Positions 42,913 to 51,699 of a stretch of DNA of 64,000 nucleotides are shown here, piece by piece. This DNA is from Chryseobacterium sp. c4a (GTDB lineage: Bacteria; Bacteroidota; Bacteroidia; Flavobacteriales; Weeksellaceae), in NCBI RefSeq assembly GCF_009900745.1, contig NZ_WXVU01000023.1:1-64000 (forward strand). Direction: 5' to 3'. Below the pieces are notes generated by a model. The model saw only the letters and a list, made by a program, of their open reading frames with translations. It was not told the DNA's origin and ran no database searches. A program made the position numbers and the translations under genes. Every line of letters begins with the position of its first letter. Positions within the stretch are counted from its first letter, which is position 1.

Positions 42913-44409
42913 CTATTTTAAACTGATCGTCATATTGAGACTTCCTCCCGGAACATCTTCTTCAAACCAGCGTGCGGTAATGGTTTTGGTTTCTGTATAA
43001 AACTTTACTCCTTGTTTTCCGTAAGAATGCAGGTCACCAAAGAAAGATTTTCTCCATCCTGTAAATGAGAAAAATGGCAATGGAACAGGAATAGGAAGGT
43101 TGACTCCAATTTGCCCTACTTCAATTTCATGCTGGAATTTTCTGGCTGCTGCTCCTGAATTGGTAAAGATTGAAGTTCCGTTTCCATAAGGGTTATTATT
43201 GATGATCTGAATTGCCTCATCTAGCGTATCTGCTTTTAATAAAAGTAAAGCAGGGCCAAAAATTTCCTCTTTGTAAATATCCATTTCTACAGATACATTG
43301 TTAAACAAAGTAGGGCCTACAAAATATCCGTTTTCATATCCTTCTACGGTACAGTTGCTTCCATCTAATAATACTTCAGCGCCCTGGTCATAAGCACTCT
43401 TAATAAGTCTTAGCACCTTTTCCTTAGACTGTTTATTGATTAATGGGCCAAAAGCTGCCGCTTCATCAGACCATACTCCAGGTTTGATAGTGCTTAAAGC
43501 TGTTTTGATCTCTTCTACCCAGTTTTGAGCTTCACCTACCAGAACTGCAACACTGATAGCCATACAACGTTGCCCGGCTGCACCACACGATGCTCCTACC
43601 AGATTGTTGATGACTTGTCCTTTATTAGCATCAGGCATAACGACCATGTGGTTTTTAGCACCGCCAAAAGCCTGAACTCTTTTCAGGTTATCTGTTCCTG
43701 TACGATACACGTGTTCAGCCACTGGGACGGAACCTACAAATGAAATGGCTTTGATCTCAGGATGGTTCAGGATGTGATTCACCTGATCTTTGGAGCCATG
43801 AACAATATTTAAAACACCTTTTGGAAAACCGGCTTCTAAGAATAGCTCTGCCATTTTCATTGAAGTCATCGGAGTTTGCTCAGAGGGTTTTAAGATAAAG
43901 GTATTTCCACAGGCAATTGCCATTGGGAACATCCATAAAGGAATCATCGCAGGGAAGTTAAAGGGAGTAATTCCCGCACAAACTCCAAGAGGCTGAATAT
44001 AGCTATAGGTATCCACTCCACGGGCTACATTTTCTACGGTTTCTCCCATCATCAGGGTTGGAATATTGCAGGCATGTTCCACGACTTCAATACCACGCCA
44101 TACATCTCCCATTGCATCTGCAAAGGTTTTCCCGTTTTCTTTGGAAAGGATTTCTGCAATTTCTTTTTGATGTTCTTTTAAAAGGTGTTGGTATTTTAAA
44201 AATAACCTCGCTCTTTCCGGAGTGGCTACCTCTTTCCAGATTTTGAAAGCTTCTGTAGCAGCTTCAATGGCCTGATCGATTTCTGATACTAATGTTAAAG
44301 GTACCTCAGCAAGAATTTCTTGGGAAGCAGGATTTTCTACAGGAAGGTATTCTTGAGTTTTACTTTCAAAAAACGCTCCGTTGATTAATATTTTTACTTT
44401 TTGTGACAT
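42913..44409 (-). CDS. mmsA: Methylmalonate-semialdehyde dehydrogenase (CoA-acylating)
   Basis: 498 residues of the aldehyde dehydrogenase family. The nucleophilic Cys is in CGAAGQRCMAISVAV near residue 285. The segment AFGGAKNHMVVMPDA replaces the usual LGGK loop, which marks MMSDH and its loss of the general base that lets CoA attack. The N-terminal PLGVCAGITPFNFPAMIPLW and the end WFEEDVPGGSLN are also typical. It makes propionyl-CoA, CO2 and NADH from methylmalonate semialdehyde. Propionyl-CoA then feeds the methylcitrate genes just upstream in the operon. Confidence 0.96.
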   Translation of the reverse strand: MSQKVKILINGAFFESKTQEYLPVENPASQEILAEVPLTLVSEIDQAIEAATEAFKIWKEVATPERARLFLKYQHLLKEHQKEIAEILSKENGKTFADAMGDVWRGIEVVEHACNIPTLMMGETVENVARGVDTYSYIQPLGVCAGITPFNFPAMIPLWMFPMAIACGNTFILKPSEQTPMTSMKMAELFLEAGFPKGVLNIVHGSKDQVNHILNHPEIKAISFVGSVPVAEHVYRTGTDNLKRVQAFGGAKNHMVVMPDANKGQVINNLVGASCGAAGQRCMAISVAVLVGEAQNWVEEIKTALSTIKPGVWSDEAAAFGPLINKQSKEKVLRLIKSAYDQGAEVLLDGSNCTVEGYENGYFVGPTLFNNVSVEMDIYKEEIFGPALLLLKADTLDEAIQIINNNPYGNGTSIFTNSGAAARKFQHEIEVGQIGVNLPIPVPLPFFSFTGWRKSFFGDLHSYGKQGVKFYTETKTITARWFEEDVPGGSLNMTISLK

Positions 44410-44437
44410 CGTTTTATAAGTTGAAAAGTTGAGAAGG

Positions 44438-44476
44438 AAAGTTGAAAGTAAGTGGTGTTGCTTACTTTCAACTTTT
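44438..44476 (-). other. Long intercistronic hairpin between prpD and mmsA
   Basis: AAGTTGAAAGTAAG pairs with CTTACTTTCAACTT around a short loop. There is no U tract after it, so it is more likely an mRNA stability or processing element than a full terminator. Confidence 0.6.
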
Positions 44477-44483
44477 AATGGGG

Positions 44484-45935
44484 TTATATTACCAGTAGAT
44501 CAACGAATTCATTGACATTAAGATTGATCAATGTTTCGTATTCCAATGAGTTTTCAAGGACTACTTTTTGCTGTTTTTCAGGGAAAATACGGGCTAAGTT
44601 GACTTTGTATTTCTTGATAAGTTCAGGAATTCCTTCCTCTCTTCTTCGTTTGTGTCCAATAGGATATTCTACCACGATTTCATCTAAAATAGTTCCATCA
44701 TTGAGTTCTATGGTCATCGCATTGGCAATAGAACGTTTTTCAGGATCATGATAATCTGCTGTAAACTGAACGTCTTCCACACATTCTATTTTATCGCGCA
44801 GAATATCAATTCTTGGATCTGAGGCAATATTGTCTTCATAATCAGCAGCCGTTAATCTTCCGTGGATCAACGGGACAGCTACCATGTATTGAATACAGTG
44901 GTCACGGTCTGCCGGATTGTTCAAAGGCCCCTTTTTATCGATGATACGAATCGCAGCTTCATGGGTACGGATCGTAACCTTTTTAATATCATCTGTTGTT
45001 TTTCCAAGCTTTTTCAAAGTAGAATGCAGGGTCATTGCAGCTTCTACAGCAGTTTGAGAATGGAATTCAGCCGGGAATGAAATTTTGAATAATACATTTT
45101 CCATTACATAAGAGCCATATTCTCTCTGGAATTTGAATTCATTTCCTTTGAAAGAAACGTCATAAAATCCCCAAGTTTTAGCTGTTAAAACAGATGGATA
45201 ACCCATTTCTCCTGTTTTCGCGATTAATGCTAAACGTACTGCTCTTGATGTAGCATCTCCGGCAGCCCATGATTTACGGGAACCTGTATTGGGAGCATGA
45301 CGATATGTTCTTAAAGATTGTCCGTCTACAAAAGCCAATGATACTGCATTGATAATCTCATCACGAGTCAATCCGATCAATTTTCCAACAGCAGCAGTGG
45401 AGGCCAATTTTACCAATAATACGTGATCAAGACCTACTTTATTGAAAGAATTTTCCAATGCCATTACGCCTTGAATTTCATGAGCCATAATCATGGCTTC
45501 CAATACCTGCTTCATTTTTAAAGGGGCTTTTCCCTCTGCAATATTGGTTCTTGATAACCAGTCTGCTGTTGCTAAAATCCCACCCAGGTTATCTGACGGA
45601 TGTCCCCATTCAGCAGCCAACCATGTATCATTAAAGTCTAGCCAACGGATAATAGCTCCGATATTGAATGCTGCCTGAACAGGATCTAATTGAAACTGTG
45701 TTCCCGGAACCTTTGCACCATGAGGAACCACTGTTCCTTTCACGATAGGGCCTAAAAGTTTTGTACAGGCGGGGTAGGTTAAAGCTTCCAGACCACATCC
45801 GATGGTATCCAGAAGACAATAATGAGCAGTCTTCCAGGCTAAGTCGTTTTTAATTTCGTAGTGTAATACATAATCTGCAATATCTACTAATACCTGATCC
45901 GGTTGTGGTCTTTCATTTGAAATGTGTGATGACAT
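44484..45935 (-). CDS. prpD: 2-methylcitrate dehydratase
   Basis: 483 residues of the MmgE/PrpD family. Recognisable parts are ADYVLHYEIKNDLAWKTAHY at the N-terminus, WLDFNDTWLAAEWGHPSDN with the active-site DHPSDN-like motif near 100, and ALAFVDGQSLRTYRHAPNTG with the conserved GSRKSWAAGDA near 215-225. It dehydrates 2-methylcitrate in the propionate pathway. There is no acnD or prpF gene beside it, so this cluster uses the PrpD route, and a separate aconitase must hydrate the product. Confidence 0.95.
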   Translation of the reverse strand: MSSHISNERPQPDQVLVDIADYVLHYEIKNDLAWKTAHYCLLDTIGCGLEALTYPACTKLLGPIVKGTVVPHGAKVPGTQFQLDPVQAAFNIGAIIRWLDFNDTWLAAEWGHPSDNLGGILATADWLSRTNIAEGKAPLKMKQVLEAMIMAHEIQGVMALENSFNKVGLDHVLLVKLASTAAVGKLIGLTRDEIINAVSLAFVDGQSLRTYRHAPNTGSRKSWAAGDATSRAVRLALIAKTGEMGYPSVLTAKTWGFYDVSFKGNEFKFQREYGSYVMENVLFKISFPAEFHSQTAVEAAMTLHSTLKKLGKTTDDIKKVTIRTHEAAIRIIDKKGPLNNPADRDHCIQYMVAVPLIHGRLTAADYEDNIASDPRIDILRDKIECVEDVQFTADYHDPEKRSIANAMTIELNDGTILDEIVVEYPIGHKRRREEGIPELIKKYKVNLARIFPEKQQKVVLENSLEYETLINLNVNEFVDLLVI

Positions 45936-45969
45936 CTTTGTTTTATAGTTTTGTTATTAATGGTATTTT

Positions 45970-47124
45970 TTATTTTCTGTCTTGTAGAGAAACGAATTCC
46001 TTGCTTTCTGGGCCTGTATAGTTAGCACTTGGACGGATGATCTTTCCATCTTGTCTCTGTTCAATAATATGTGCACTCCATCCTGTCACTCTGGAAATAA
46101 CGAATAATGGAGTAAACATAAGGGTTGGTACTCCCATTAAATGGTAAGATACTGCAGAGAACCAATCCAGATTTGGGAACATTTTCTTTTCTTCCCACAT
46201 CACGGTTTCTAACCTTTCTGCTATATTGTAAAGAAGCATATCTCCAGCTTCCTCAGAAAGTTCTTTAGCTACTTTTTTAATCACTACGTTTCTAGGGTCT
46301 GAAATCGTGTAAACCGGATGTCCGAATCCAATAATGACCTCTTTGTTGGCAATACGCTGACGGATATCAGCTTCAGCTTCGTCCGGTGAATTGTAGCGGC
46401 TTTGGATTTCGAAGGCCACTTCATTGGCTCCTCCATGTTTTGGGCCTCTCAACGCACCGATAGCTCCTGTGATACATGAATAAAAATCTGAAGAAGTTCC
46501 GGCAATAACACGAGCTGTGAATGTAGAAGCATTAAATTCATGTTCCGCATAAAGGTTAAGCGATATTTCCATGGCCTTTACCCAGGAATCTGGAGCTTTT
46601 TTACCATGTAACAGATGAAGGAAATGGCCGCCAATCGTATCGTCATCTGTTTCTACATTGATTTCTTTACCATTATGAGTATAGTGGTACCAGTATAAAA
46701 GCCCGGAACTGAATGAAGCTAATAATTTATCCGCAATATCTCTTGCTCCGGCTACATTGTGATCATCTTTTTCAGGCTGAATACTTCCGATTGCAGATAC
46801 CATAGACCGCATCACATCCATGGGATGAGCCGCTGCAGGAATACTTTTTAAAATATTTCTTACAGAATGTGGTAATCCTCTCAGAGATTTCAATTTGGCT
46901 TTATAATTTTTCAACTGAGCCCCTGTAGGCAGCTGACCATAGATCAAAAGATAAGCTACTTCTTCAAATTCTGCTTTCTCTGCCAGATCTAGAATATCAT
47001 ATCCTCTGTAATGAAGATCATTTCCACTTTTTCCTACGCTGCAAAGCGCGGTATTACCTGCTGCTACTCCTGAAAGGGCTACGCTTTTCTTAGGCTTGAA
47101 TGTTGGTTCGCTATTCGTTGACAT
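45970..47124 (-). CDS. prpC: 2-methylcitrate synthase
   Basis: 384 residues of the citrate synthase family. The active-site regions are visible: AAAHPMDVMRSMVSAIGSI, LRGPKHGGANEVAFEI with a catalytic His, IGFGHPVYTISDPRN with the second His, and the Asp-bearing DWFSAVSYHLMGVP. The YLLIYGQLPTGAQL opening is of the PrpC type. It joins propionyl-CoA and oxaloacetate to 2-methylcitrate. Its start overlaps the end of prpB by 14 bases, which indicates coupling. Confidence 0.94.
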   Translation of the reverse strand: MSTNSEPTFKPKKSVALSGVAAGNTALCSVGKSGNDLHYRGYDILDLAEKAEFEEVAYLLIYGQLPTGAQLKNYKAKLKSLRGLPHSVRNILKSIPAAAHPMDVMRSMVSAIGSIQPEKDDHNVAGARDIADKLLASFSSGLLYWYHYTHNGKEINVETDDDTIGGHFLHLLHGKKAPDSWVKAMEISLNLYAEHEFNASTFTARVIAGTSSDFYSCITGAIGALRGPKHGGANEVAFEIQSRYNSPDEAEADIRQRIANKEVIIGFGHPVYTISDPRNVVIKKVAKELSEEAGDMLLYNIAERLETVMWEEKKMFPNLDWFSAVSYHLMGVPTLMFTPLFVISRVTGWSAHIIEQRQDGKIIRPSANYTGPESKEFVSLQDRK

Positions 47125-48022
47125 TACTAATATTTTGTTTAAAAAGGTTATCTAATTTTTGTTCATAGTCATGGTATCCAATACTTTGGTAGAGCTCTTC
47201 TCTGGTTTGCATAGTATCTAATACATGAGCCTGAGTTCCGTCTTTACGAATGTGCTCATAGACATTCAATGCGGCTTTATTGGCAGCACGGAAGGCTGAA
47301 AGAGGGTAGAGTATTAATCCTACTCCGGCAGCTTTTAGCTCATCAACAGTATATAGATCAATCATTCCAAATTCGGTGATATTGGCTAGCACAGGGATTT
47401 CTGTAGCATCTACAAATTTTTGATAGAAGCTTAAATCAGGAACGGCTTCTGCAAAAATAAAATCAGCTCCAGCTTCTTTGTAAGCGGCTGCTCTTTCCAA
47501 GGTTTTTTCCAATCCTTCATTGGCAAAGGCATCAGTTCTTGCTCCGATTACGAAGTTTTCATCAGTACGGGCATCAGCGGCAGCTTTTAATCGGTCTACC
47601 ATTTCTTCTTTGCTTACGATTTCTTTTCCAGGACGATGTCCGCAGCGTTTTGCGCCCACTTGGTCTTCGATATGCAGGGCTGCTGCTCCAGCTTTGATTA
47701 AAGATTTTACCGTTCTGGCAACATTAAACGCTGATGGGCCAAACCCTGTATCTATATCTACCAGTAAAGGCAGATCGCAAACGTTGGTAATACGCTGAAT
47801 GTCTATTAATACATCTTCCAGCGTGGTAATTCCCAGATCCGGAACTCCTAAAGATCCGGCAGCAACTCCACCTCCTGAAAGATAAATGGCATTGAAGCCT
47901 GCTTGTTGGGCCAGTAATGCATGATTGGCATTGATGGCTCCTACAATCTGAAGAGGACTTTCTTTGTGCATAGCCTCCCGGAACAGAGCACCAGGAGACT
48001 TCCAGTTTTCATTTTTAGTCAT
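47111..48022 (-). CDS. prpB: 2-methylisocitrate lyase
   Basis: 303 residues of the isocitrate lyase/PEP mutase superfamily. The catalytic loop KRCGHRPGKE near 122-131 carries the essential Cys, and LLVDIDTGFG supplies metal-binding Asp. It cleaves 2-methylisocitrate to pyruvate and succinate, closing the methylcitrate cycle. It is the first enzyme gene of the operon. A short TAAAA-type ribosome site (TATTAAAATG) precedes it, and a 63-codon leader ORF ends 15 bases upstream. The cobalamin riboswitch at 48478-48655 lies in the same transcript leader. Confidence 0.96.
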   Translation of the reverse strand: MTKNENWKSPGALFREAMHKESPLQIVGAINANHALLAQQAGFNAIYLSGGGVAAGSLGVPDLGITTLEDVLIDIQRITNVCDLPLLVDIDTGFGPSAFNVARTVKSLIKAGAAALHIEDQVGAKRCGHRPGKEIVSKEEMVDRLKAAADARTDENFVIGARTDAFANEGLEKTLERAAAYKEAGADFIFAEAVPDLSFYQKFVDATEIPVLANITEFGMIDLYTVDELKAAGVGLILYPLSAFRAANKAALNVYEHIRKDGTQAHVLDTMQTREELYQSIGYHDYEQKLDNLFKQNISNVNE

Positions 48023-48037
48023 TTTAATATTTATTGT

Positions 48038-48229
48038 TTAGTTGAAATTTGTGCGATAAGAAAGAAGAGCTGCTATGCTGTGGGATGTAAAAAGAAAATG
48101 GTCAGAAGAAATCACATGAATTGTTGATGAGCATGAAGACAGATGTTTTTTAAAAATTCTGCATGATGAGATCTGTGCTGTAAGAGATCTGCGGCTCGTG
48201 AATACGTAATTGTGATTGGTTTGGTACAT
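48038..48229 (-). CDS. Leader ORF directly upstream of prpB, uncertain
   Basis: A 63-codon frame ends 15 bases before the prpB start. The peptide is rich in Ser (SSCSSTIHVISS) with basic residues and has no signal peptide or known domain. Two further short frames precede it in the same leader: 48233-48355 (40 codons, with MCLFCGSVTRPC) and 48432-48467 (11 codons, directly behind the riboswitch). Tight packing of the three frames is suggestive of upstream ORFs that affect prpB translation, but all could be chance frames. Confidence 0.35.
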   Translation of the reverse strand: MYQTNHNYVFTSRRSLTAQISSCRIFKKHLSSCSSTIHVISSDHFLFTSHSIAALLSYRTNFN

Positions 48230-48477
48230 TTTTTAACTTTTTACATAGATTAAACCCAATAAAAAGTTCTTGGTAAACTTCACGATGTTTTGTGAGAAAG
48301 AAAAATTACGGAAAGGGGAACACGGACGAGTTACAGACCCACAGAATAAGCACATGCTGTTCTGCCAGTATCTATCTCAAAAAATGAAATAAGTTGATAA
48401 ACAATTTTATCACACAATTATCCATACCGTATCATGCCTGACTATAAGCTTCAAATCGCGAAAGCATCGTCACTACG

Positions 48478-48655
48478 AAATAGGCAGGTCTCCTGACTTG
48501 TAACAGTTTTTATCATCCTTCCCATACACCAGAGCATACAGTGGATATTGATTTGATAAAAACCTTTTTTTGTTACTTACAGTTGCGCGACAGTTCGTGA
48601 TTTACACACGATTCCCTTTTAATACACAGCTAAGTGTAACCAATTTCGGTTGATA
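48478..48655 (-). ncRNA. Cobalamin riboswitch in the leader of the prp-mms operon
   Basis: Read on the minus strand the element contains, in the right order, AAAAGGGAAT, CGTGTGTAAATCACGAACTG, CGCGCAACTGTAA, CCACTG, ATGGGAAGGA and the B12-box AAGTCAGGAGACCTGCC (48483-48499). These are the core and box sequences of the AdoCbl riboswitch class. Riboswitches of this class bind cobalamins and usually turn genes off. The next gene on this strand is prpB, 456 bases downstream, and the promoter at 48683-48713 places the riboswitch at the start of the transcript. No btuB-like transporter gene lies between. Confidence 0.93.
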
Positions 48656-48682
48656 AAGAAGGTGTTAAGAACTCCTTGGTGG

Positions 48683-48713
48683 TAAATATAGCCATTTTAA
48701 GAGAATGACAAAA
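48683..48713 (-). promoter_or_regulatory. Promoter of the riboswitch-led prp-mms operon
   Basis: On the minus strand TTTTG (about 48709-48713) is followed after 18 bases by TATATTTA (48683-48690), close to the flavobacterial pattern. The expected start of transcription is near 48676, just upstream of the riboswitch. Confidence 0.65.
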
Positions 48714-49002
48714 TATTTTATGTAAACAATAATTAATTTTGGGTAATGGGTTGATAATGTTTGTTTTGTGAATCTTTGTTTTTTGATGATATGATAAAAA
48801 TCAGTCTTTTTATAGTGTTTTCTTATTACCAAATCATTAACAAATAGAGCTGAATGTTAAATGAAATAAAATAAAAGATGTGTTTTTATGGCTACTTTTT
48901 ATATTTGAAAATAGTGGAGTTAAGTTTTATAGTGAAAGATAAACACTAAGGGATGATTTTATGAATTTTTATGGGGAAATTAAGTTGAAATCATTGAAGG
49001 GT
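48714..49002. other. AT-rich gap between the operon promoter and the AraC gene
   Basis: About 290 bases with no ORF or repeat I can support. It holds the downstream flank of the AraC gene. Confidence 0.5.
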
Positions 49003-50001
49003 TTAGTGAGTTATTCCATTGGTATTTCTAAGTTTACTTGGAATTAAATTGTACTTTCTCTTAAATGCCGCAGAAAAATGTCTTGGGTTTTTATATCCGA
49101 TAATGTCGGAGATTTCATTGATATTCAGGTCTCCTTCAAGCAACATTCTTTTTGCTTCTTTCATTTTCATGTCGTTCCAGAAGTTGAAAACGGTAGTTCC
49201 AAACAGCTCTTTAAATCCCTTTTTTAAAGTAAATTCATTGGTTCCTACCTGATGGGCAAGGTCTATTAATGTGCAGTTTGTGCTGAGGTTATTGATAATA
49301 AAATCCCTCACTGCATATATTTTTTCTTCATCTTTTTTGAGAAGAGATGAGGTGGAGGATTCACTTTTAAAAAGCTGTTCCAGTTGTAAAAGAAGCAATT
49401 CAGCAACTTTAGCTTCCAGATAGATTCTTTTAAATGTTCCTTTTCGATCGCAATGGATGATATCGTTTAGAATCTGATACATTTCCAGGCTGATGCGGTT
49501 ATGGTAAGGATTAATAAGACACGAATGCTGCTTTTCAATAGCATTTCTGAAAGTATTGAATAAGTCTGAGTCTTCCGGGAGGAATTTTTTAAAAAAGTCA
49601 GGCGCTAAATTGATTTCCAGGATTTGCATTTCCTGGCCGTCAAATTCCATCTGACCGGACATCTGATTGGCATAAATAATATTGTGCTGATAGCTGTCAA
49701 AACACACTTTTTTGCTGAAGTTTTCTGAAAGGGCAGAACTTTTTCCTTTTAATGAAAAATGCATTTCAACACTGTCAAAATCGGCCTCAAAGTATAGCAA
49801 TATTTTATTTTCAAGAGAAACATTTCCGAAACCGATATGCACATTCTCAAAACAGATTTCATGATAAAAACCACTTCCATAAGGTGGTTGAAGATGGGTA
49901 ATGCATTCTCTGATATCGCCATCATTTACAAAATAAGCATTGGGATATTTTCTTTCCACCAATGTTCCACCAATTTTATCATCGTAGATCCTTAATGCCA
50001 T
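49003..50001 (-). CDS. AraC-family transcriptional regulator
   Basis: 332 residues. The C-terminal AraC domain spans about 225-330, with HTH units near NCTLIDLAHQVGTNEFTLKK and LNINEISDIIGYKNPRHFSA, closed by FKRKYNLIPSKLR. The N-terminal 200 residues are the sensing part of the Bacteroidota type. It is the nearest regulator to the prp-mms operon and is transcribed in the same direction, 290 bases upstream of that operon's promoter. Control of the operon is plausible, because methylcitrate operons often have a dedicated activator. Confidence 0.93.
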   Translation of the reverse strand: MALRIYDDKIGGTLVERKYPNAYFVNDGDIRECITHLQPPYGSGFYHEICFENVHIGFGNVSLENKILLYFEADFDSVEMHFSLKGKSSALSENFSKKVCFDSYQHNIIYANQMSGQMEFDGQEMQILEINLAPDFFKKFLPEDSDLFNTFRNAIEKQHSCLINPYHNRISLEMYQILNDIIHCDRKGTFKRIYLEAKVAELLLLQLEQLFKSESSTSSLLKKDEEKIYAVRDFIINNLSTNCTLIDLAHQVGTNEFTLKKGFKELFGTTVFNFWNDMKMKEAKRMLLEGDLNINEISDIIGYKNPRHFSAAFKRKYNLIPSKLRNTNGITH

Positions 50002-50082
50002 TATTGTTTGTTTTAATTAGAATTCTCCTTTTTACGGACTTTTTACTCCTTTTTGCAGACCTATGGGCAGTGCTTTTCCTAT

Positions 50083-50100
50083 TACTTTTGCACAAATATA
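50083..50100. promoter_or_regulatory. Divergent -7 boxes of AraC gene and small gene
   Basis: TACTTTTG (50083-50090, plus) and TATATTTG (50093-50100, minus) both fit TAnnTTTG, two bases apart and facing outward. Confidence 0.4.
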
Positions 50101-50180
50101 ATAATTATTTAGAATCATTCTTAATAATATTTTATGTTTTACGAAACAGAAAAGATTTAAAATCAACGAAAAGGAAGCCT

Positions 50181-50375
50181 ATGAAGAACTTTGAAACCGA
50201 ACAAAAAGAGTTTGAAAATGTTCAAAAAAGAACAAATCATATTGCATTGCATCCGTTTTTTCTTGCGGGTGAAAAATTTCCAGCAAAACAAGTGGAAAAT
50301 TATCCTAAAAAGAAAACTCAGGAAACAGGAAGAACGATCTCATTATTTCTATTAAAAATAGGGAATAGAGGCTGA
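50181..50375 (+). CDS. Small protein of unknown function, 64 aa
   Basis: The ATG at 50181 gives MKNFETEQKEFENVQKRTNH, hydrophilic and helical at first, then HPFFLAGEKFPAKQVENY and a final hydrophobic SLFLLKIGN. A longer frame from 49962 lies in the divergent AraC gene and in the promoter region, so it is not preferred. No family is recognised. It comes before the membrane-protein gene at 50423 in the same direction. Confidence 0.45.
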   Translation: MKNFETEQKEFENVQKRTNHIALHPFFLAGEKFPAKQVENYPKKKTQETGRTISLFLLKIGNRG

Positions 50376-50422
50376 TAATAAATAGAAATGAAGAAATAAA
50401 ACGTAATCAATAATTATAAAAT

Positions 50423-51139
50423 ATGAAGTATTCAAGTAAAGTAAACTGGTCTTTTGCAGCGGCTATCATGGTATCTGTGTTTTGGATCATCGGAGATATA
50501 TTTGTTGCCGGATTTGATCCGAATCCTGCCGATTATCCATTGTTTTCAAAGACTTATGCCGATCAGGTGAATGTAGAATTTGCCACTTTGATGTTAGAAG
50601 GGTCAACTCCTCGATTAATGTTTGGAGCTTTAATCGGAGCACTCACAGGGCCACTGTTACTTCCGGCAACCTGGTTGGTTTTGCAGTTCTTTAAAGATAC
50701 CAAAACATGGTATTCGGTGGGTGTGTACTGGATTTTACTGACAGGTGCGGTTTTGTCTCCTTTAGGTCATGCAGGATTCTTTTATGTAGGAGAAATTTAT
50801 AAAGCGATCTATCATACCGATTCGGTTGCCCATGCCTATCTTTTAGAAACAGGGCGTGGATTTATGAAGATGCTTAATATTGCTTGGGGAGCTGCTATTG
50901 GAGTGTTAGCTATCGGATGGATTTCATTTGCGGTATGTATCCTTTTGAATAAAACATTGCTTCCAAGATGGATGGCTTTGCTTACCCCATTTGTGCTGAC
51001 TTTATTTATCATCCCCATGAAAGGTCTTTTACCACTTCCTTACTCAGGGTGGGTTGGGGGAGCGATATTCAATATTGCTTATCTTACATTCTTCGGTTCA
51101 TTACTGATCTTTTTCAGAAAAAAACTGAACAGAATGTAA
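50423..51139 (+). CDS. Integral membrane protein, DUF6796-like
   Basis: 238 residues with about seven hydrophobic segments, such as WSFAAAIMVSVFWIIGDIFV, FGALIGALTGPLLLPATWLV, GVYWILLTGAVLSPLGHAGF, LAIGWISFAVCILL and IFNIAYLTFFGSLLIFF. Conserved-looking polar points include GDIF, STPRL and GHAGFFYVGEIY. The arrangement resembles the DUF6796 group, from memory only. Function is unknown. A terminator follows at 51189-51216. Confidence 0.65.
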   Translation: MKYSSKVNWSFAAAIMVSVFWIIGDIFVAGFDPNPADYPLFSKTYADQVNVEFATLMLEGSTPRLMFGALIGALTGPLLLPATWLVLQFFKDTKTWYSVGVYWILLTGAVLSPLGHAGFFYVGEIYKAIYHTDSVAHAYLLETGRGFMKMLNIAWGAAIGVLAIGWISFAVCILLNKTLLPRWMALLTPFVLTLFIIPMKGLLPLPYSGWVGGAIFNIAYLTFFGSLLIFFRKKLNRM

Positions 51140-51188
51140 GAATTTAAAAAAACAGAACTAATAACGATCTCTATATATTACATTTTGA

Positions 51189-51216
51189 ATTGGGCACTTT
51201 TTCGGTGCTCAATTTT
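51189..51216 (+). terminator. Rho-independent terminator
   Basis: TTGGGCAC pairs, with one wobble, with GTGCTCAA, followed by TTTTTG. Confidence 0.75.
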
Positions 51217-51369
51217 TGTATGGAATCAAAAGAATTGATTCTATAAAGCAGATGGATAAGATTTGCTGTGTTGTAACTGATTTTTCTTAGTCTACTTAAA
51301 AAATAATATCTATTTTTAAAATCTGAACTGTATTTTATAAGGAGTTAAAAACACAATAATTAAAAATTA

Positions 51370-51699
51370 ATGAAAATTCTTTTTCCCTTTCTGCTATTAT
51401 CTGCTATCCATCTGAAAGCTCAATATATAAAAGAAGTCTATTTTTCTCAAAAGGCTGATTTCAAAGTGTACGTGGTAGATTATCCATCCAAAGCTGATCT
51501 TCTGGTATATAAAGTAAGCTATCCGGGAGATGCGGATGGAAATGATGGAAAATGGTATTTTACGGATGTTTCAAAATGGGCGGCAAAGAAAGTGTATTTC
51601 ACCAGTAATCAGTATGCTGCGGATCTTAAAATCTATTATGTAAGCTCCAAATACAAAACGGGCTGGAGAAATAAAAATAAAAAATATCTGTTGGACTAG
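51370..51699 (+). CDS. Exported DUF6150-like protein
   Basis: 109 residues with a signal peptide (MKILFPFLLLSAIHLKA, cut before QYIKE). The mature part has three near-repeats built on beta strands: VYFSQKADFKVYVVDYPSKA, DLLVYKVSYPGDA, and VYFTSNQYAADLKIYYVSSK. This repeated pattern of ADLxVYxV with a closing GWRNKNK is that of the DUF6150 family as I recall it. Function is unknown. Its stop overlaps the convergent HxlR gene by four bases. Confidence 0.7.
   Translation: MKILFPFLLLSAIHLKAQYIKEVYFSQKADFKVYVVDYPSKADLLVYKVSYPGDADGNDGKWYFTDVSKWAAKKVYFTSNQYAADLKIYYVSSKYKTGWRNKNKKYLLD

Noticed and set aside
44512..45678. Several plus-strand ORFs over prpD
   Set aside because: Antisense shadows. prpD has full-length conserved motifs on the minus strand.
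49962..50180. Long upstream extension of the small ORF (MFHQFYHRRS and a hydrophobic run)
   Set aside because: It lies partly antisense in the AraC gene and partly over the divergent -7 boxes. Only the part from the ATG at 50181 looks like a gene.
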